Assembly (NCBI RefSeq): GCF_900091475.1
Contig: NZ_FMIB01000002.1
Span: 2,790,001-2,854,000 of the forward strand
Direction: 5' to 3'
DNA from: Micromonospora chersina
GTDB lineage: Bacteria; Actinomycetota; Actinomycetes; Mycobacteriales; Micromonosporaceae
Length of the DNA: 64,000 bases
This document shows positions 52,007 to 60,254 of this stretch, one piece after another (the first letter of the stretch is position 1; every line of letters begins with the position of its first letter). The notes beneath the pieces are model-generated. The model was given only the letters and a program-made list of their open reading frames with translations, did no database searches and was not told where the DNA came from. The position numbers and the translations under genes were made by a program.

Positions 52007-52999
52007 TCAGCGGGCGGCGAGGGCGGCGGCGAGGAAGAGAACCAGTCCGACCGTCAGGTAGGCGGTCGGCGGGCGGAGCCACCCGCGGCTGCCGTCGGCG
52101 AGGGCCAGCCCTCCGGTCCGCAGTCCGTACAGGCCGGTGCCGAAGATCGGCAGCCCGAGCACCAGGAACGTGCCCACCACGACGTGCGAGGTGGAGACCG
52201 GGTCGCCGACCAGGCCCCGCAGCAGCACCCGCAGCGCGGGAATCTCCAGGACGAGCACCATGACCGCCAGCAGGACGGCGAGCGCGGGACGGCGGGTCCG
52301 GTAGACGCCGTCGCCGGGCGGCGGGCCGTCGAGCCGGGGCGCGACCGACGGCATCGGGCCGGTCGGCATCTCCAGCGGGTGCGGGGTCGGGCCGGCCGCC
52401 GGCTCCGGCCCGGTGACACCCGGCCGCTCCCCGACGACCAGCGGGGTCGCCGCGCCGGGACCCGGGCGGTCCCCCACGGTGATCGGCGTCGCCCCGGCGT
52501 GGGCCGGCTCGGCCGGCCGGCCCGGCTCGACGATCGGGTAGCCGCCCACCGGGCCGGGACGCAGCGGGTCGACGGCGTGGCCTGCGCCGAACGGTTCGCC
52601 GGCGCCGTGCGTTGCCGTGCCCAGCGGGCCGGCGCTGCCGTGCGTCACGGTGTCGAGCGGGCCGGCGGTGCTGTGTGCCGGCGGGCCGAGTGGGTCGGCG
52701 GCCTCGCGGGCCGCCCGCCGGCCGCCACGCTCCCCCGGCAGTTCGCCGGAGGTCTCCGACGGATCGTCCAGCCGGTGCGGGCGCCAGCTGCCCGAGTCGT
52801 CGCCCAGCGGGTCGGCGGTCCCGAAGCGGCTCGGTTCGCCGAACCGGTTCTCCCCCGTGCGCTGCTCCGGGGCGCGGAAGTCGTCGTCGCGGTAGCGCGG
52901 TTCGCCGGCGGCGCGCCAGTCCTGCTCGTATCCGCGGTCGCCCCAGTGCGACCCCTGCTCATCCTCGGGAAAGCTCCGTCGTCCGTCCACGACCGGCAC
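52007..52999 (-). CDS. Membrane protein with long disordered N-terminal half, function unknown
   Basis: A 330-aa protein. Residues 1-220 are low-complexity Asp/Arg/Gly/Pro, with recurrent ADPLG/AGPLG units and TPITVGDRP / TPLVVGERP repeats. The C-terminal 110 residues hold three hydrophobic helices ([42 protein letters not shown] and [14 protein letters not shown]; each quoted in part). It lies divergent from yraN and 310 nt upstream of rpsB, which runs the same way. No family recognised. The GTG at 52999 is the start best matching coding content; it lacks a good ribosome binding site. Confidence 0.7.
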   Translation of the reverse strand: MPVVDGRRSFPEDEQGSHWGDRGYEQDWRAAGEPRYRDDDFRAPEQRTGENRFGEPSRFGTADPLGDDSGSWRPHRLDDPSETSGELPGERGGRRAAREAADPLGPPAHSTAGPLDTVTHGSAGPLGTATHGAGEPFGAGHAVDPLRPGPVGGYPIVEPGRPAEPAHAGATPITVGDRPGPGAATPLVVGERPGVTGPEPAAGPTPHPLEMPTGPMPSVAPRLDGPPPGDGVYRTRRPALAVLLAVMVLVLEIPALRVLLRGLVGDPVSTSHVVVGTFLVLGLPIFGTGLYGLRTGGLALADGSRGWLRPPTAYLTVGLVLFLAAALAAR

Positions 53000-53141
53000 G
53001 GTATGCGACCGGCACCAGGTGCGCCATCCGGGCCGCCCACCCTGTCGTCGCTGGTCACGGCGATGTCGACGGGTAACCAGGAACACACGATGAGTGATCG
53101 GGCGGCCAGGGCCTAGCACAGGCAGGGCATGATCGTCCGCC

Positions 53142-53172
53142 CGTCCACAGGGCACCCCGTCGTCCACAGGGC
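53142..53172. repeat. Two direct repeats CGTCCACAGGGC
   Basis: Identical 12-mers at 53142-53153 and 53161-53172 in the gap before yraN. The GTCCACA core is one base from the actinobacterial DnaA box TTGTCCACA. No origin-like cluster or AT-rich region is present. Confidence 0.5.
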
Positions 53173-53220
53173 GCCCGCCCGGCGCCCCCGCCGCCGCCCG
53201 GACGCCGCACGCTCACCGGC

Positions 53221-53580
53221 ATGACGAAGCGGAACCAGGCCGTCGGGGCGTACGGCGAGCGGTGCGCGGTCCGGCACCTGATCGAGGCGGGGCTGCGCCC
53301 GATCGTCCGGAACTGGCGGTGCCCCGAGGGGGAGATCGACATCATCGCCTGGGACGGGCCGGTGCTCGCCATCTGCGAGGTGAAGACCCGGCGTACGGAG
53401 GAGTACGGCAGTCCCGCCGAGGCGGTGGTCCGGGCCAAGGCGCGCCGGCTGCGTGGGCTGGCCGCCCGGTGGCTCGCGGAGACGGGCACGACCGCCGAGG
53501 AGATCCGCTTCGACGTTCTCTCGGTCCGACTCCCGGTCACCGGGCCGGCCCGGGTCGAGCACCTGAGGGGCGCGTTCTGA
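53221..53580 (+). CDS. YraN/UPF0102-family nuclease-like protein
   Basis: A 119-aa protein with a PD-(D/E)XK-like fold: GEIDIIAWDGPVLAICEVKTR carries the E...D...ExK catalytic pattern. The family is widespread; biochemical role unproven, with Holliday-junction or DNA-repair links suggested. It starts the yraN-comM-dprA run (2-nt gap to comM), the standard actinobacterial order for these competence-like genes. Confidence 0.92.
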   Translation: MTKRNQAVGAYGERCAVRHLIEAGLRPIVRNWRCPEGEIDIIAWDGPVLAICEVKTRRTEEYGSPAEAVVRAKARRLRGLAARWLAETGTTAEEIRFDVLSVRLPVTGPARVEHLRGAF

Positions 53581-53582
53581 TC

Positions 53583-55103
53583 ATGAGCTACGCCAAGGTG
53601 CTCTGCGTGGGCCTGGTCGGGATGGCCGGGCACGTGGTGGAGGTCGAGGCCGACCTGGCCCCCGGGCTGCCCGGCGTGGTGATCTCCGGCCTGCCCGACA
53701 CCGCGCTGCACGAGGCCCGCGACCGGGTCCGCGCCGCCATCGTCAACTCGGGCCAGCGCTGGCCGAACCGCCGGATCACCCTCAACCTGCTCCCGGCCAC
53801 CCTGCCGAAGTACGGCTCCGCCTTCGACCTGGCCATCGCCGTGGCGGTGCTCGGCGGCTCGGGCGAGCTGCCGCTGGTGCCGCTGGAGGCCACGGTGGTC
53901 CTCGGCGAGTTGGGCCTCGACGGCACGGTCCGCCCGGTGCGCGGCGTGCTGCCGATGGTCGCGGCCGCGGCCCGGGCCGGTTTCCCCCAGGTGGTGGTGC
54001 CCGCCGGCAACGCCGCCGAGGCGGCGGTGATCCCCGGCGTCCAGGTCCGCGCCGCCGACACCCTGCACCGGCTCGTCGCCTTCGTCCGAGACGGCACGCC
54101 GCTGCTCGCTCCGCCGGACGACGCGCCCACCGCCGAGGCCGGCGGACCGGATCTCGCCGACGTGGCCGGGCAGCGGCTCGGCCGCCGGGCGCTGGAGGTG
54201 GCGGCGGCCGGTGGGCACCACCTGGCGCTGCTCGGCCCGCCGGGCGCCGGCAAGACCATGCTCGCCGAGCGGCTGCCGTCGGTCCTGCCGGAGCTCGACG
54301 ACGACGCCGCCCTGGAGGTCACCGCCCTGCACTCGATCGCCGGTCTGCTCCCGCCCGGCGGCCGGCTGCTCCGCCGACCCCCGTTCCAGGCGCCCCACCA
54401 CACGGCCACGGTGCCGGCGCTGGTGGGCGGCGGGTCCGGGCTGGCCCGGCCTGGGGCGGTGTCGCTGGCCCACCGGGGCGTGCTCTTCCTCGACGAGGCG
54501 GCCGAGTTCAGCAAGGGAGCGCTGGAGGCGCTGCGCCAACCCCTGGAGAACGGCCGGGTCCGGGTCGCCCGGACGCAGGGCTCCACCGAATACCCGGCCC
54601 GCACGCAACTGGTGCTGGCCGCGAACCCGTGTCCCTGCGCGAAGCCGTCCGGCGACGCCGCCTGCGAGTGCACCCCGCTGGCCCGGCGGCGCTACCTGGG
54701 CCGGCTCTCCGGGCCGCTGCTCGACCGGGTCGACGTGCAGGTGCGGCTCCCCCCGGTACGCGCCGCGGAGCTGTTGCAGACCGGCACGCCGAGCGAGTCG
54801 TCCGCGACGGTGGCGGCCCGCGTCGCCGAGGCGCGCCGGGCCGCGGCCGACCGCTGGGCCGCGACCGGTCGCCGGCTGAACGCCGAGATCCCGGGCCCGT
54901 ACCTGCGCCGGCCGCCGTGGTGCCTGCCCGGGCGGGACACCCGGGAACTGCGGAAGCGGCTCGACAGCGGTTCGCTGTCGGCGCGCGGCTTCGACCGGGT
55001 CATCCGGCTCGCCTGGACCATCGCCGACCTGGACGGGCGGGCCCGCCCCGACGGCGGGGACATCGCGGAGGCCATCCAGCTGAGGACAGGAGAGGGCGCA
55101 TGA
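53583..55103 (+). CDS. ComM/YifB-family magnesium-chelatase-like AAA+ ATPase
   Basis: A 506-aa branch-migration helicase-like protein. An N-terminal Lon-protease-like fold (about 1-165) precedes an AAA+ module with Walker A GPPGAGKTM, Walker B VLFLDEAAEF and the Zn-binding cysteines of NPCPCAKPSG...CECTP. ComM helps integrate incoming DNA into the chromosome by branch migration. It lies between yraN and dprA; its stop overlaps the dprA start as ATGA, so the two are co-translated. Confidence 0.95.
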   Translation: MSYAKVLCVGLVGMAGHVVEVEADLAPGLPGVVISGLPDTALHEARDRVRAAIVNSGQRWPNRRITLNLLPATLPKYGSAFDLAIAVAVLGGSGELPLVPLEATVVLGELGLDGTVRPVRGVLPMVAAAARAGFPQVVVPAGNAAEAAVIPGVQVRAADTLHRLVAFVRDGTPLLAPPDDAPTAEAGGPDLADVAGQRLGRRALEVAAAGGHHLALLGPPGAGKTMLAERLPSVLPELDDDAALEVTALHSIAGLLPPGGRLLRRPPFQAPHHTATVPALVGGGSGLARPGAVSLAHRGVLFLDEAAEFSKGALEALRQPLENGRVRVARTQGSTEYPARTQLVLAANPCPCAKPSGDAACECTPLARRRYLGRLSGPLLDRVDVQVRLPPVRAAELLQTGTPSESSATVAARVAEARRAAADRWAATGRRLNAEIPGPYLRRPPWCLPGRDTRELRKRLDSGSLSARGFDRVIRLAWTIADLDGRARPDGGDIAEAIQLRTGEGA

Positions 55104-56338
55104 CGGGCAGGGCGGAACGCCTGATGGCGCGGGTGGCGCTGACCTGGCTCGCGGAGCCGGGCACCTGGTCGGTCCACCGGCTCGTCGACCAGCTCGGCCC
55201 GGTCGCCGCGCTCGACCTGCTCCTGGCCGGCGAAGCGCCCGACCGGGCACTGCGGGCGGCCGTCGCGGCCCGCTCCGCCGAAGGTGAGGCGCGGGCGGTC
55301 GCCGAGCAGGCGCTGGCCCGGACCGAACGGCTCGGCGCCCGGGTGGTGACCCCCGACGACGAGGATTGGCCGGCCCGGGTGGCGGACCTGCGCGCGCTGC
55401 GGCTGTCGGGAGCCGGCCGCCGCGTCGACCTGGAGACCGCGCCACCGCTCTGCTTCTGGGTACGCGGGGCGTGGCCGCTGGGCGAGGCCCTGGCGCGGTC
55501 GGTCGCCGTGGTCGGCGCGCGGGCCGCCACCCCGTACGGCACCCACGTCGCCACCGAGCTGGGCTACGGGCTGGCCGAGCGGGACTGGACGGTGGTCTCG
55601 GGCGGGGCGTTCGGGATCGACTCCGCCGCGCACCGGGGCGCGCTGACCGCCGGCGGGCTCACGGTCGCCGTGCTGGCCTGCGGGCTGGACCGCCCGTACC
55701 CGATGGGCAACGCCGCGCTGTTCGACCGGATCGCCGAGACGGGCCTGCTGGTGAGCGAGTGGATGCCCGGCGCGGAGCCGCTGCGGCCCCGGTTCCTCAT
55801 CCGCAACCGGGTGATCGCGGCGGCGACCGTGGGCACCGTGCTGGTGGAGGCGGCGGCCCGCAGCGGCGCGACCCAGACCCTCAACCGGGCGATCGGCGTG
55901 GGCCGCCCGGCGATGGTGGTGCCGGGGCCGGTCACCTCCGCCATGTCCGTGGGCGCGCACGAGGCGCTCCGCGAGCACCACAGGGCGCGGCTGGTGACCG
56001 GCACGGCCCACGTGCTGGAGGAGGTCGGGCGGATCGGCTACGACCTGGCGCCGCCCGCCCGCGCGCCGGAGCGCCCCCGGGACCGGCTCGACGACGAGGC
56101 GGCCCAGGTGCTGGAGGCGCTGCCCCGGCGGAAGGCGATCGGCCTGGAGCGCGTCGCGGCGCGCGCCGGGGTGGACCTCCGCACGGCGATGCGCAAGCTC
56201 TCCATGTTGGAGGAACTCGCCATGGTGGTACGCCGCTACGACGGCTACGCTCTCGCACCGCCGGCCGAGCGCAGCACCGCTGCTGGCCGGGCACCCACCA
56301 CCGCCGGGCCGGGCCCGTCGCCCGCTCCGCCGAGCTGA
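55100..56338 (+). CDS. dprA: DNA-processing protein DprA
   Basis: A 412-aa RecA-loading protein for transformation. N-terminal SAM/HhH-like helices (about 1-95) precede a Rossmann fold with VVGARAATPYG, VVSGGAFGIDSAAHRGA and RNRVIAAATVGTVLVEAAARSG (quoted in part). A C-terminal winged helix (RKAIGLERVAARAGVDLRTAMRKL; quoted in part) is followed by a short disordered tail. Coupled to comM by ATGA overlap. Actinomycetes of this kind are not known to be highly competent, so the gene may serve recombination in general. Confidence 0.95.
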   Translation: MTGRAERLMARVALTWLAEPGTWSVHRLVDQLGPVAALDLLLAGEAPDRALRAAVAARSAEGEARAVAEQALARTERLGARVVTPDDEDWPARVADLRALRLSGAGRRVDLETAPPLCFWVRGAWPLGEALARSVAVVGARAATPYGTHVATELGYGLAERDWTVVSGGAFGIDSAAHRGALTAGGLTVAVLACGLDRPYPMGNAALFDRIAETGLLVSEWMPGAEPLRPRFLIRNRVIAAATVGTVLVEAAARSGATQTLNRAIGVGRPAMVVPGPVTSAMSVGAHEALREHHRARLVTGTAHVLEEVGRIGYDLAPPARAPERPRDRLDDEAAQVLEALPRRKAIGLERVAARAGVDLRTAMRKLSMLEELAMVVRRYDGYALAPPAERSTAAGRAPTTAGPGPSPAPPS

Positions 56339-56379
56339 GCCGGCCCGGCCGAGCGGACCTGCCGGCCTGGGCTGTGCGC

Positions 56380-56721
56380 TCAGTCGCCCTCGAACCGGAT
56401 CTCGGCGTCCCGGCTGGTCAGGCAGCGCCGGGCCAGGATGGCCAGTCGTCGGATCTGGTCGACCTCCGCGGGCTCCCGCGCCACCTCGGCAAGGCACGGC
56501 AGCTCGGCCAGCAGTTGCGGGACCGCCTCGGCGTCCACCACCAGCTCACCGAGCGGGTCCACCCGGTCCAGCAGTGGCGTACGACCGCCGCCCCGCACCC
56601 GCTTCAGCAGGTCCAGCAGGACGTCGTGCGGGTCCGCCACCACCTCGGTCGAGACGTACGACGGCCGGCGCCGCGCGGGCCCGGCCCGCACCTGCCGGTA
56701 GAGGACGGCATCCACCCCCAC
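56380..56721 (-). CDS. Conserved-looking hypothetical protein (113 aa)
   Basis: A small mostly helical, acidic protein with the stretch YVSTEVVADPHDVLLDLLKRV and the Cys-containing PCLAEVAREPAEVDQIRRL. A strong GGAGGAGGT box sits 7-8 nt before the GTG at 56721, which decides the start. No family recognised. It converges with dprA (41-nt gap) and is divergent from xerC. A long antisense frame covers the same DNA but lacks a ribosome binding site. Confidence 0.65.
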   Translation of the reverse strand: MGVDAVLYRQVRAGPARRRPSYVSTEVVADPHDVLLDLLKRVRGGGRTPLLDRVDPLGELVVDAEAVPQLLAELPCLAEVAREPAEVDQIRRLAILARRCLTSRDAEIRFEGD

Positions 56722-57081
56722 GCTCGGTACCTCCTCCCACCGGCGTCGCCACCCGGGGGACGCCCGCTCCGATCGGTCTCGCGAATCACCCTTCCGCGCC
56801 GCCACCACGCCCGGTACGCCCCAGCGCCCGGTCGCCCGCCCATGCGCGGGGTGTCGGCACCTGCCGGCAACGCCTGTGGGCCGCCCGACGGCGGACCCGG
56901 ACGTTGCCACCGTCCTCTTCGTAGTAACAGTTTCCCCTGTACAGGCCCCCGTCAGCCACCCCGAACGGCGTGCCGCGCCCACCGTCGGGTCCGGTGGCGT
57001 CGCGCACCGGCCGTCGGGCCGCCACCGGAAGCACCACCCGGCAGGCCGGAGCGGCGGCCGGCAGCCACCTGCGCACGCCCT
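56722..57081. other. Intergenic region between a small hypothetical gene and xerC
   Basis: About 360 nt with no supported gene. Several frames are open, one of about 96 codons on the minus strand, but none has a ribosome site or recognisable sequence. The palindrome CCTGTACAGG (56936-56945) stands out and could be a regulatory site. Confidence 0.4.
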
Positions 57082-57087
57082 TAGGCT
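57082..57087 (+). promoter_or_regulatory. Putative -10 upstream of xerC
   Basis: TAGGCT ends 6 nt before a GTG at 57094 that opens a 24-codon frame, and 73 nt before the xerC GTG. Confidence 0.4.
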
Positions 57088-57093
57088 GGACCG

Positions 57094-57168
57094 GTGTCTC
57101 CCGCCACCCCGGAGCGCGCTCCGGTCACCCTCGGCACCGACGCGGCAGCCGGAGCTCCCGGTGACTGA
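57094..57168 (+). CDS. Possible leaderless 24-codon upstream ORF overlapping the xerC start
   Basis: GTG at 57094 is 6 nt from TAGGCT, opening 24 codons (VSPATPERAPV... ending APGD) whose TGA at 57166-57168 overlaps the xerC start (GTG at 57161) in another frame. It could couple translation to xerC. Peptide content is unremarkable, so a chance frame is quite possible. Confidence 0.25.
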   Translation: MSPATPERAPVTLGTDAAAGAPGD

Positions 57169-58216
57169 CCAGCGGCGCGGCACGCGGGCGGCCCACGAGG
57201 CGCTGCCGGCGCCGATGCGGGCGGCGGTCGACGACTTCGCCGACCACCTGGCCCGGGTGCGCAACCGGTCGGCGCACACCGTGCGGGCGTACGTGACGGA
57301 CCTCGTCTCGCTGCTCGACCACGCGGTGCGGATGGGGTGCGCGGACCTGTCGGAGCTGGACCTGACAGTGCTGCGGAGCTGGCTGGCGAAGCAGCGGACC
57401 ATGGGCGCGGCCCGGACGTCCCTCGCCCGGCGGGCGGCCGCCGCCCGCACGTTCAGCGCCTGGGCGCACCGCGCCGGCCTGCTCGCCGCCGACGTGGCGG
57501 CCCCGCTGGCCAGCCCCAAGGCGCACCGGGAGCTGCCCACCGTCCTGCGCGCCGACCAGGCCGCCGCCTTGATGGCCGCCCCGGACCGGACGGATCGGGA
57601 CGGCCCCGACACGCGGCGCCCGGGTGACGGCGTCGCGCCGGCAGACGGGAGGACCGTCGACAACGCGGGCCGCGGAGACGCACCGGCCCCGGGTGGGAAC
57701 GACGACTCCGAGGCCGTGCTGCTGCGGGACCGGCTACTGCTCGAACTGCTCTACGCCACCGGTGTGCGGATCAGCGAGGCCTGCGGCCTGGACGTCACCG
57801 ACGTCGACCAGGCCCGCCGGGTGGTACGCGTCCTCGGCAAGGGCGGGCGGGAGCGGGCCGTGCCCTACGGGGTGCCCGCGCAGCGGGCGCTGGACGCGTG
57901 GCTCGCCCACGGGCGGCCGGCGCTGGCGGCGCCCCGCTCGGGTGGCGCGCTGCTGCTCGGGGCCCGGGGCGGCCGGCTCAACCCCACCACCGCCCGCCGG
58001 ATCGTGGCCGGGTACGCCGAGGCCGCGGGCCTGCCCCGGGTGACCCCGCACGGCCTGCGGCACTCGGCGGCCACGCACCTGCTGGAGGGTGGCGCGGACC
58101 TGCGCGCCGTGCAGGAACTGCTCGGGCACTCGTCGCTGGCCAGCACGCAGATCTACACGCACGTCTCGGTGGAGCGGCTGCGGGCGGCGTACCGGCAGGC
58201 GCATCCGCGGGCCTGA
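57161..58216 (+). CDS. xerC: Tyrosine recombinase XerC
   Basis: Site-specific recombinase that resolves chromosome dimers at dif. The 351-aa protein has an N-terminal SAM-like domain (about 20-110) and a catalytic domain with Arg in TGVRISEACGL, Lys in LGKGGRERAVP, HGLRHSAATHL (HxxR), GHSSLASTQIYTHVS with the nucleophile Tyr. An Asp/Gly/Pro-rich insert of about 45 residues (near 145-190) between the two domains is not usual. GGAG is 6 nt before the GTG. Close to dprA, as in many actinobacteria, and no phage genes are near, so it is a housekeeping Xer protein. Confidence 0.93.
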   Translation: MTDQRRGTRAAHEALPAPMRAAVDDFADHLARVRNRSAHTVRAYVTDLVSLLDHAVRMGCADLSELDLTVLRSWLAKQRTMGAARTSLARRAAAARTFSAWAHRAGLLAADVAAPLASPKAHRELPTVLRADQAAALMAAPDRTDRDGPDTRRPGDGVAPADGRTVDNAGRGDAPAPGGNDDSEAVLLRDRLLLELLYATGVRISEACGLDVTDVDQARRVVRVLGKGGRERAVPYGVPAQRALDAWLAHGRPALAAPRSGGALLLGARGGRLNPTTARRIVAGYAEAAGLPRVTPHGLRHSAATHLLEGGADLRAVQELLGHSSLASTQIYTHVSVERLRAAYRQAHPRA

Positions 58217-58268
58217 CGGTGGGCCGGCCGGACGACTCAACCGCAGGGGTTGATGATCCACGGCGGGC

Positions 58269-58274
58269 TACGAT
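58269..58274 (+). promoter_or_regulatory. Putative -10 of leaderless aminotransferase gene
   Basis: TACGAT ends 6 nt before the ATG at 58281; no ribosome binding site. Confidence 0.45.
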
Positions 58275-58280
58275 CAGCCG

Positions 58281-59462
58281 ATGACGGTCCCGCAGCCGCC
58301 CGAGCCGATCCCCGGGGCTCGGCTGCTCTTCTCCCTCGACCCGTCGGTCAGCCACCTCAACCACGGATCGTTCGGCGCGGTCCCGATCGTCGTGCAGCGC
58401 GCCCAGCAGCGCCTGCGTGACGAGATGGAGTCCAACCCGCTGCGCTTCTTCACCCAGGGTCTGGTCGACCGGATCGCCCACACCCGGCGGCACCTGGCCA
58501 CCTTCCTCGGCGCGGATCCGGACGGCACGGCCCTGGTCGGCAACGCCACCACCGGCGCGGCCGTCGTGCTCCAGTCGCTGCGCCTGGGGCCGGGCGACGA
58601 GGTGCTGACCACCGACCACGGGTACGGGGCGGTCGGCCTCTCCGTGGAACGGGAGTGCGCACGGACCGGGGCGGTCTCCCGGACGCTGCCGGTGCCGCTG
58701 ACCGCCACCGACGAGGAGGTCGTGGAGATCGTCCGGGCCGGGCTGCGTCCCGGGCGGACCAGGCTGCTGATCGTCGACCAGATCACCTCGCCGACGGCCC
58801 GGCTCTTCCCGACGGCGGCGATCGTCGGGGTGGCCCGCGAGCAGGGGATTCCGGTGCTTGTCGACGCCGCGCACGCCCCGGGCATGCTGCCGACCACCGT
58901 GGCGTCGGTCGGCGCCGACTTCTGGGTCGGCAACCTGCACAAGTGGGCGTACGCGCCGCGCGGCACCGCCGCGCTCGTGGTCGCCGAGCCGTGGCGGGAG
59001 CGGATCCAGCCGCTGGTCGTGTCCTGGGAGCAGGGCAGCGGGTACCCGACCCGCGTGGAGTGGCAGGCCACCCTCGACTACACCGGCTGGCTGGCCGCCC
59101 CGGTGGGCCTGTTCACCCTGCGCAGCCTCGGTGTGGACCGGGTGCGGGCGCACAACGCGGCGCTGGCGGCGTACGGGCAACGGGTGGTCGGGGACGCGCT
59201 CGGGGTGGCGCCGGCCGACCTGCCGGAGCCCGGCGGACCGACGGTCGCCATGCGGCTGATTCCGCTGCCGCCCGGCGTCGCCACCACGATGGACGCGGCC
59301 CGTGAGCTGCGGGCCCGGATCGCGGACCGGCTCTCGGCCGAGGTGTCGACCGCCGCCTGGAACGGTCGCGGCTACCTGCGCCTGTGCGGGCAGGTCTACA
59401 ACACCCCCGACGAGTACGACCGGCTGGCGGTCCGCCTGCCCACGCTGCTCGCCCGCGGCTGA
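58281..59462 (+). CDS. Class V aminotransferase (isopenicillin-N-epimerase/cysteine-desulfurase-like fold)
   Basis: A 393-aa PLP enzyme. The N-terminal part has the SHLNHGSFGAVP region typical of the epimerase-like subgroup. The PLP-binding Lys is in NLHKWAYAPRG near residue 225, preceded by the Asp pair region VDAAHAPGM. The family includes epimerases, desulfurases and ergothioneine EgtE. The substrate is not readable. The 3' end overlaps the convergent M23 gene by 67 nt. Probably leaderless. Confidence 0.92.
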   Translation: MTVPQPPEPIPGARLLFSLDPSVSHLNHGSFGAVPIVVQRAQQRLRDEMESNPLRFFTQGLVDRIAHTRRHLATFLGADPDGTALVGNATTGAAVVLQSLRLGPGDEVLTTDHGYGAVGLSVERECARTGAVSRTLPVPLTATDEEVVEIVRAGLRPGRTRLLIVDQITSPTARLFPTAAIVGVAREQGIPVLVDAAHAPGMLPTTVASVGADFWVGNLHKWAYAPRGTAALVVAEPWRERIQPLVVSWEQGSGYPTRVEWQATLDYTGWLAAPVGLFTLRSLGVDRVRAHNAALAAYGQRVVGDALGVAPADLPEPGGPTVAMRLIPLPPGVATTMDAARELRARIADRLSAEVSTAAWNGRGYLRLCGQVYNTPDEYDRLAVRLPTLLARG

Positions 59463-60130
59463 GCGCCGGGTCCGGCGGGCGGTGGGTCGAGCGGGAGCAG
59501 CCGGACCGGGCCGAGTCCGAGCAGGGCGAGCGGATCCAGGTACTCCTCGCCCCGGCGCAGCCCCCAGTGCAGGCAGGCCGCCGCGGCGCAGCCGGGGTGC
59601 CCGGCGGTCAGCAGGCCGATGGGTGTGCCGGCGGCGACCCGGGTGCCGGCCGCCGGCGCGGCACGGACGGGCTCGTAGGTGGTGCGCAGCCCGTCGGTGT
59701 GCCCGACGGTGACCACGGGCCGCCCGGCCACCGTGCCGGCGAAGAGGACCACCCCGGCGCCGGCCGACCGGACCTCGGCGCCTGGAACGGCGGCCAGGTC
59801 CACGCCCCGGTGCCCGGGAAGCCAGGGCTGCGGCGGCGGGTCGAACCGGCGCACGACGCGCGGTGTGCCGGCCAGTGGCCAGCGGAACCGCGCCCCCGGC
59901 GCGCCGGCGGCCGACGACCTGGGCGACCCCGGCGACGGCACCGCTACGACCGGCCCCGACAACGACGGCATCCCGACCGACGCCAGGACGGGCGGAACCG
60001 CCGCCGATCCGGACGATGAGCCGGGCATGAGCGTGGCCGACGGCGTGACCGCCAGGGTGGGGGCGAGGAGCAGCACCGTCACCAAGGCAGCCACCCCGGC
60101 CCGGTTCGACAGGATCCACACGGCCCGCAC
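59396..60130 (-). CDS. M23-family peptidase-like protein with altered catalytic His
   Basis: A 244-aa secreted or membrane-anchored protein. A basic N-terminus and hydrophobic segment (AGVAALVTVLLLAPTLA) form a signal peptide/anchor, followed by a Pro/Ser linker and an M23 (LytM) domain (about 85-205). Zinc ligands are seen in HRGVDLA (HxxxD). The usual HxH near the end reads CLHW, so the first His (general base) is Cys. Such proteins may be inactive regulators of peptidoglycan hydrolases. The GTG at 60130 is preferred to a TTG at 60184. Convergent overlap with the aminotransferase. Confidence 0.87.
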   Translation of the reverse strand: MRAVWILSNRAGVAALVTVLLLAPTLAVTPSATLMPGSSSGSAAVPPVLASVGMPSLSGPVVAVPSPGSPRSSAAGAPGARFRWPLAGTPRVVRRFDPPPQPWLPGHRGVDLAAVPGAEVRSAGAGVVLFAGTVAGRPVVTVGHTDGLRTTYEPVRAAPAAGTRVAAGTPIGLLTAGHPGCAAAACLHWGLRRGEEYLDPLALLGLGPVRLLPLDPPPAGPGAQPRASSVGRRTASRSYSSGVL

Positions 60131-60175
60131 TCTGCCGCCCCCGCCGCAGCCCCGCGACCGTCCGACCGCCGCCAC

Positions 60176-60201
60176 TGTGGACAACCGCCCACCTGTGGAC
60201 G
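60176..60201. promoter_or_regulatory. DnaA-box-like pair between divergent genes
   Basis: TGTGGACAA (60176-60184) is the exact complement of the actinobacterial DnaA box TTGTCCACA; a second TGTGGACG lies at 60194-60201. One exact 9-mer in 64 kb could be chance. Confidence 0.3.
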
Positions 60202-60242
60202 CGCCCCCGTCTGCGGGGCGGATCTGCTACCGGCGCCCCGCC

Positions 60243-60248
60243 TATGCT
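60243..60248 (+). promoter_or_regulatory. Putative -10 of leaderless methyltransferase gene
   Basis: TATGCT ends 6 nt before the GTG at 60255. Confidence 0.45.
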
Positions 60249-60254
60249 GGCCGC

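Noticed and set aside
53142..53172. Origin of replication at the CGTCCACAGGGC repeats
   Set aside because: Only two imperfect boxes, no AT-rich unwinding region, and no dnaA/dnaN genes nearby.
56786..57076. Minus-strand 96-codon frame in the gap before xerC
   Set aside because: No ribosome site, no domain, and Arg/Gly-rich content typical of non-coding high-GC DNA.
57161..58216. XerC as an integrase of a phage or genomic island
   Set aside because: No att-like repeats, phage or conjugation genes nearby; placement by dprA and motifs fit the housekeeping Xer protein.
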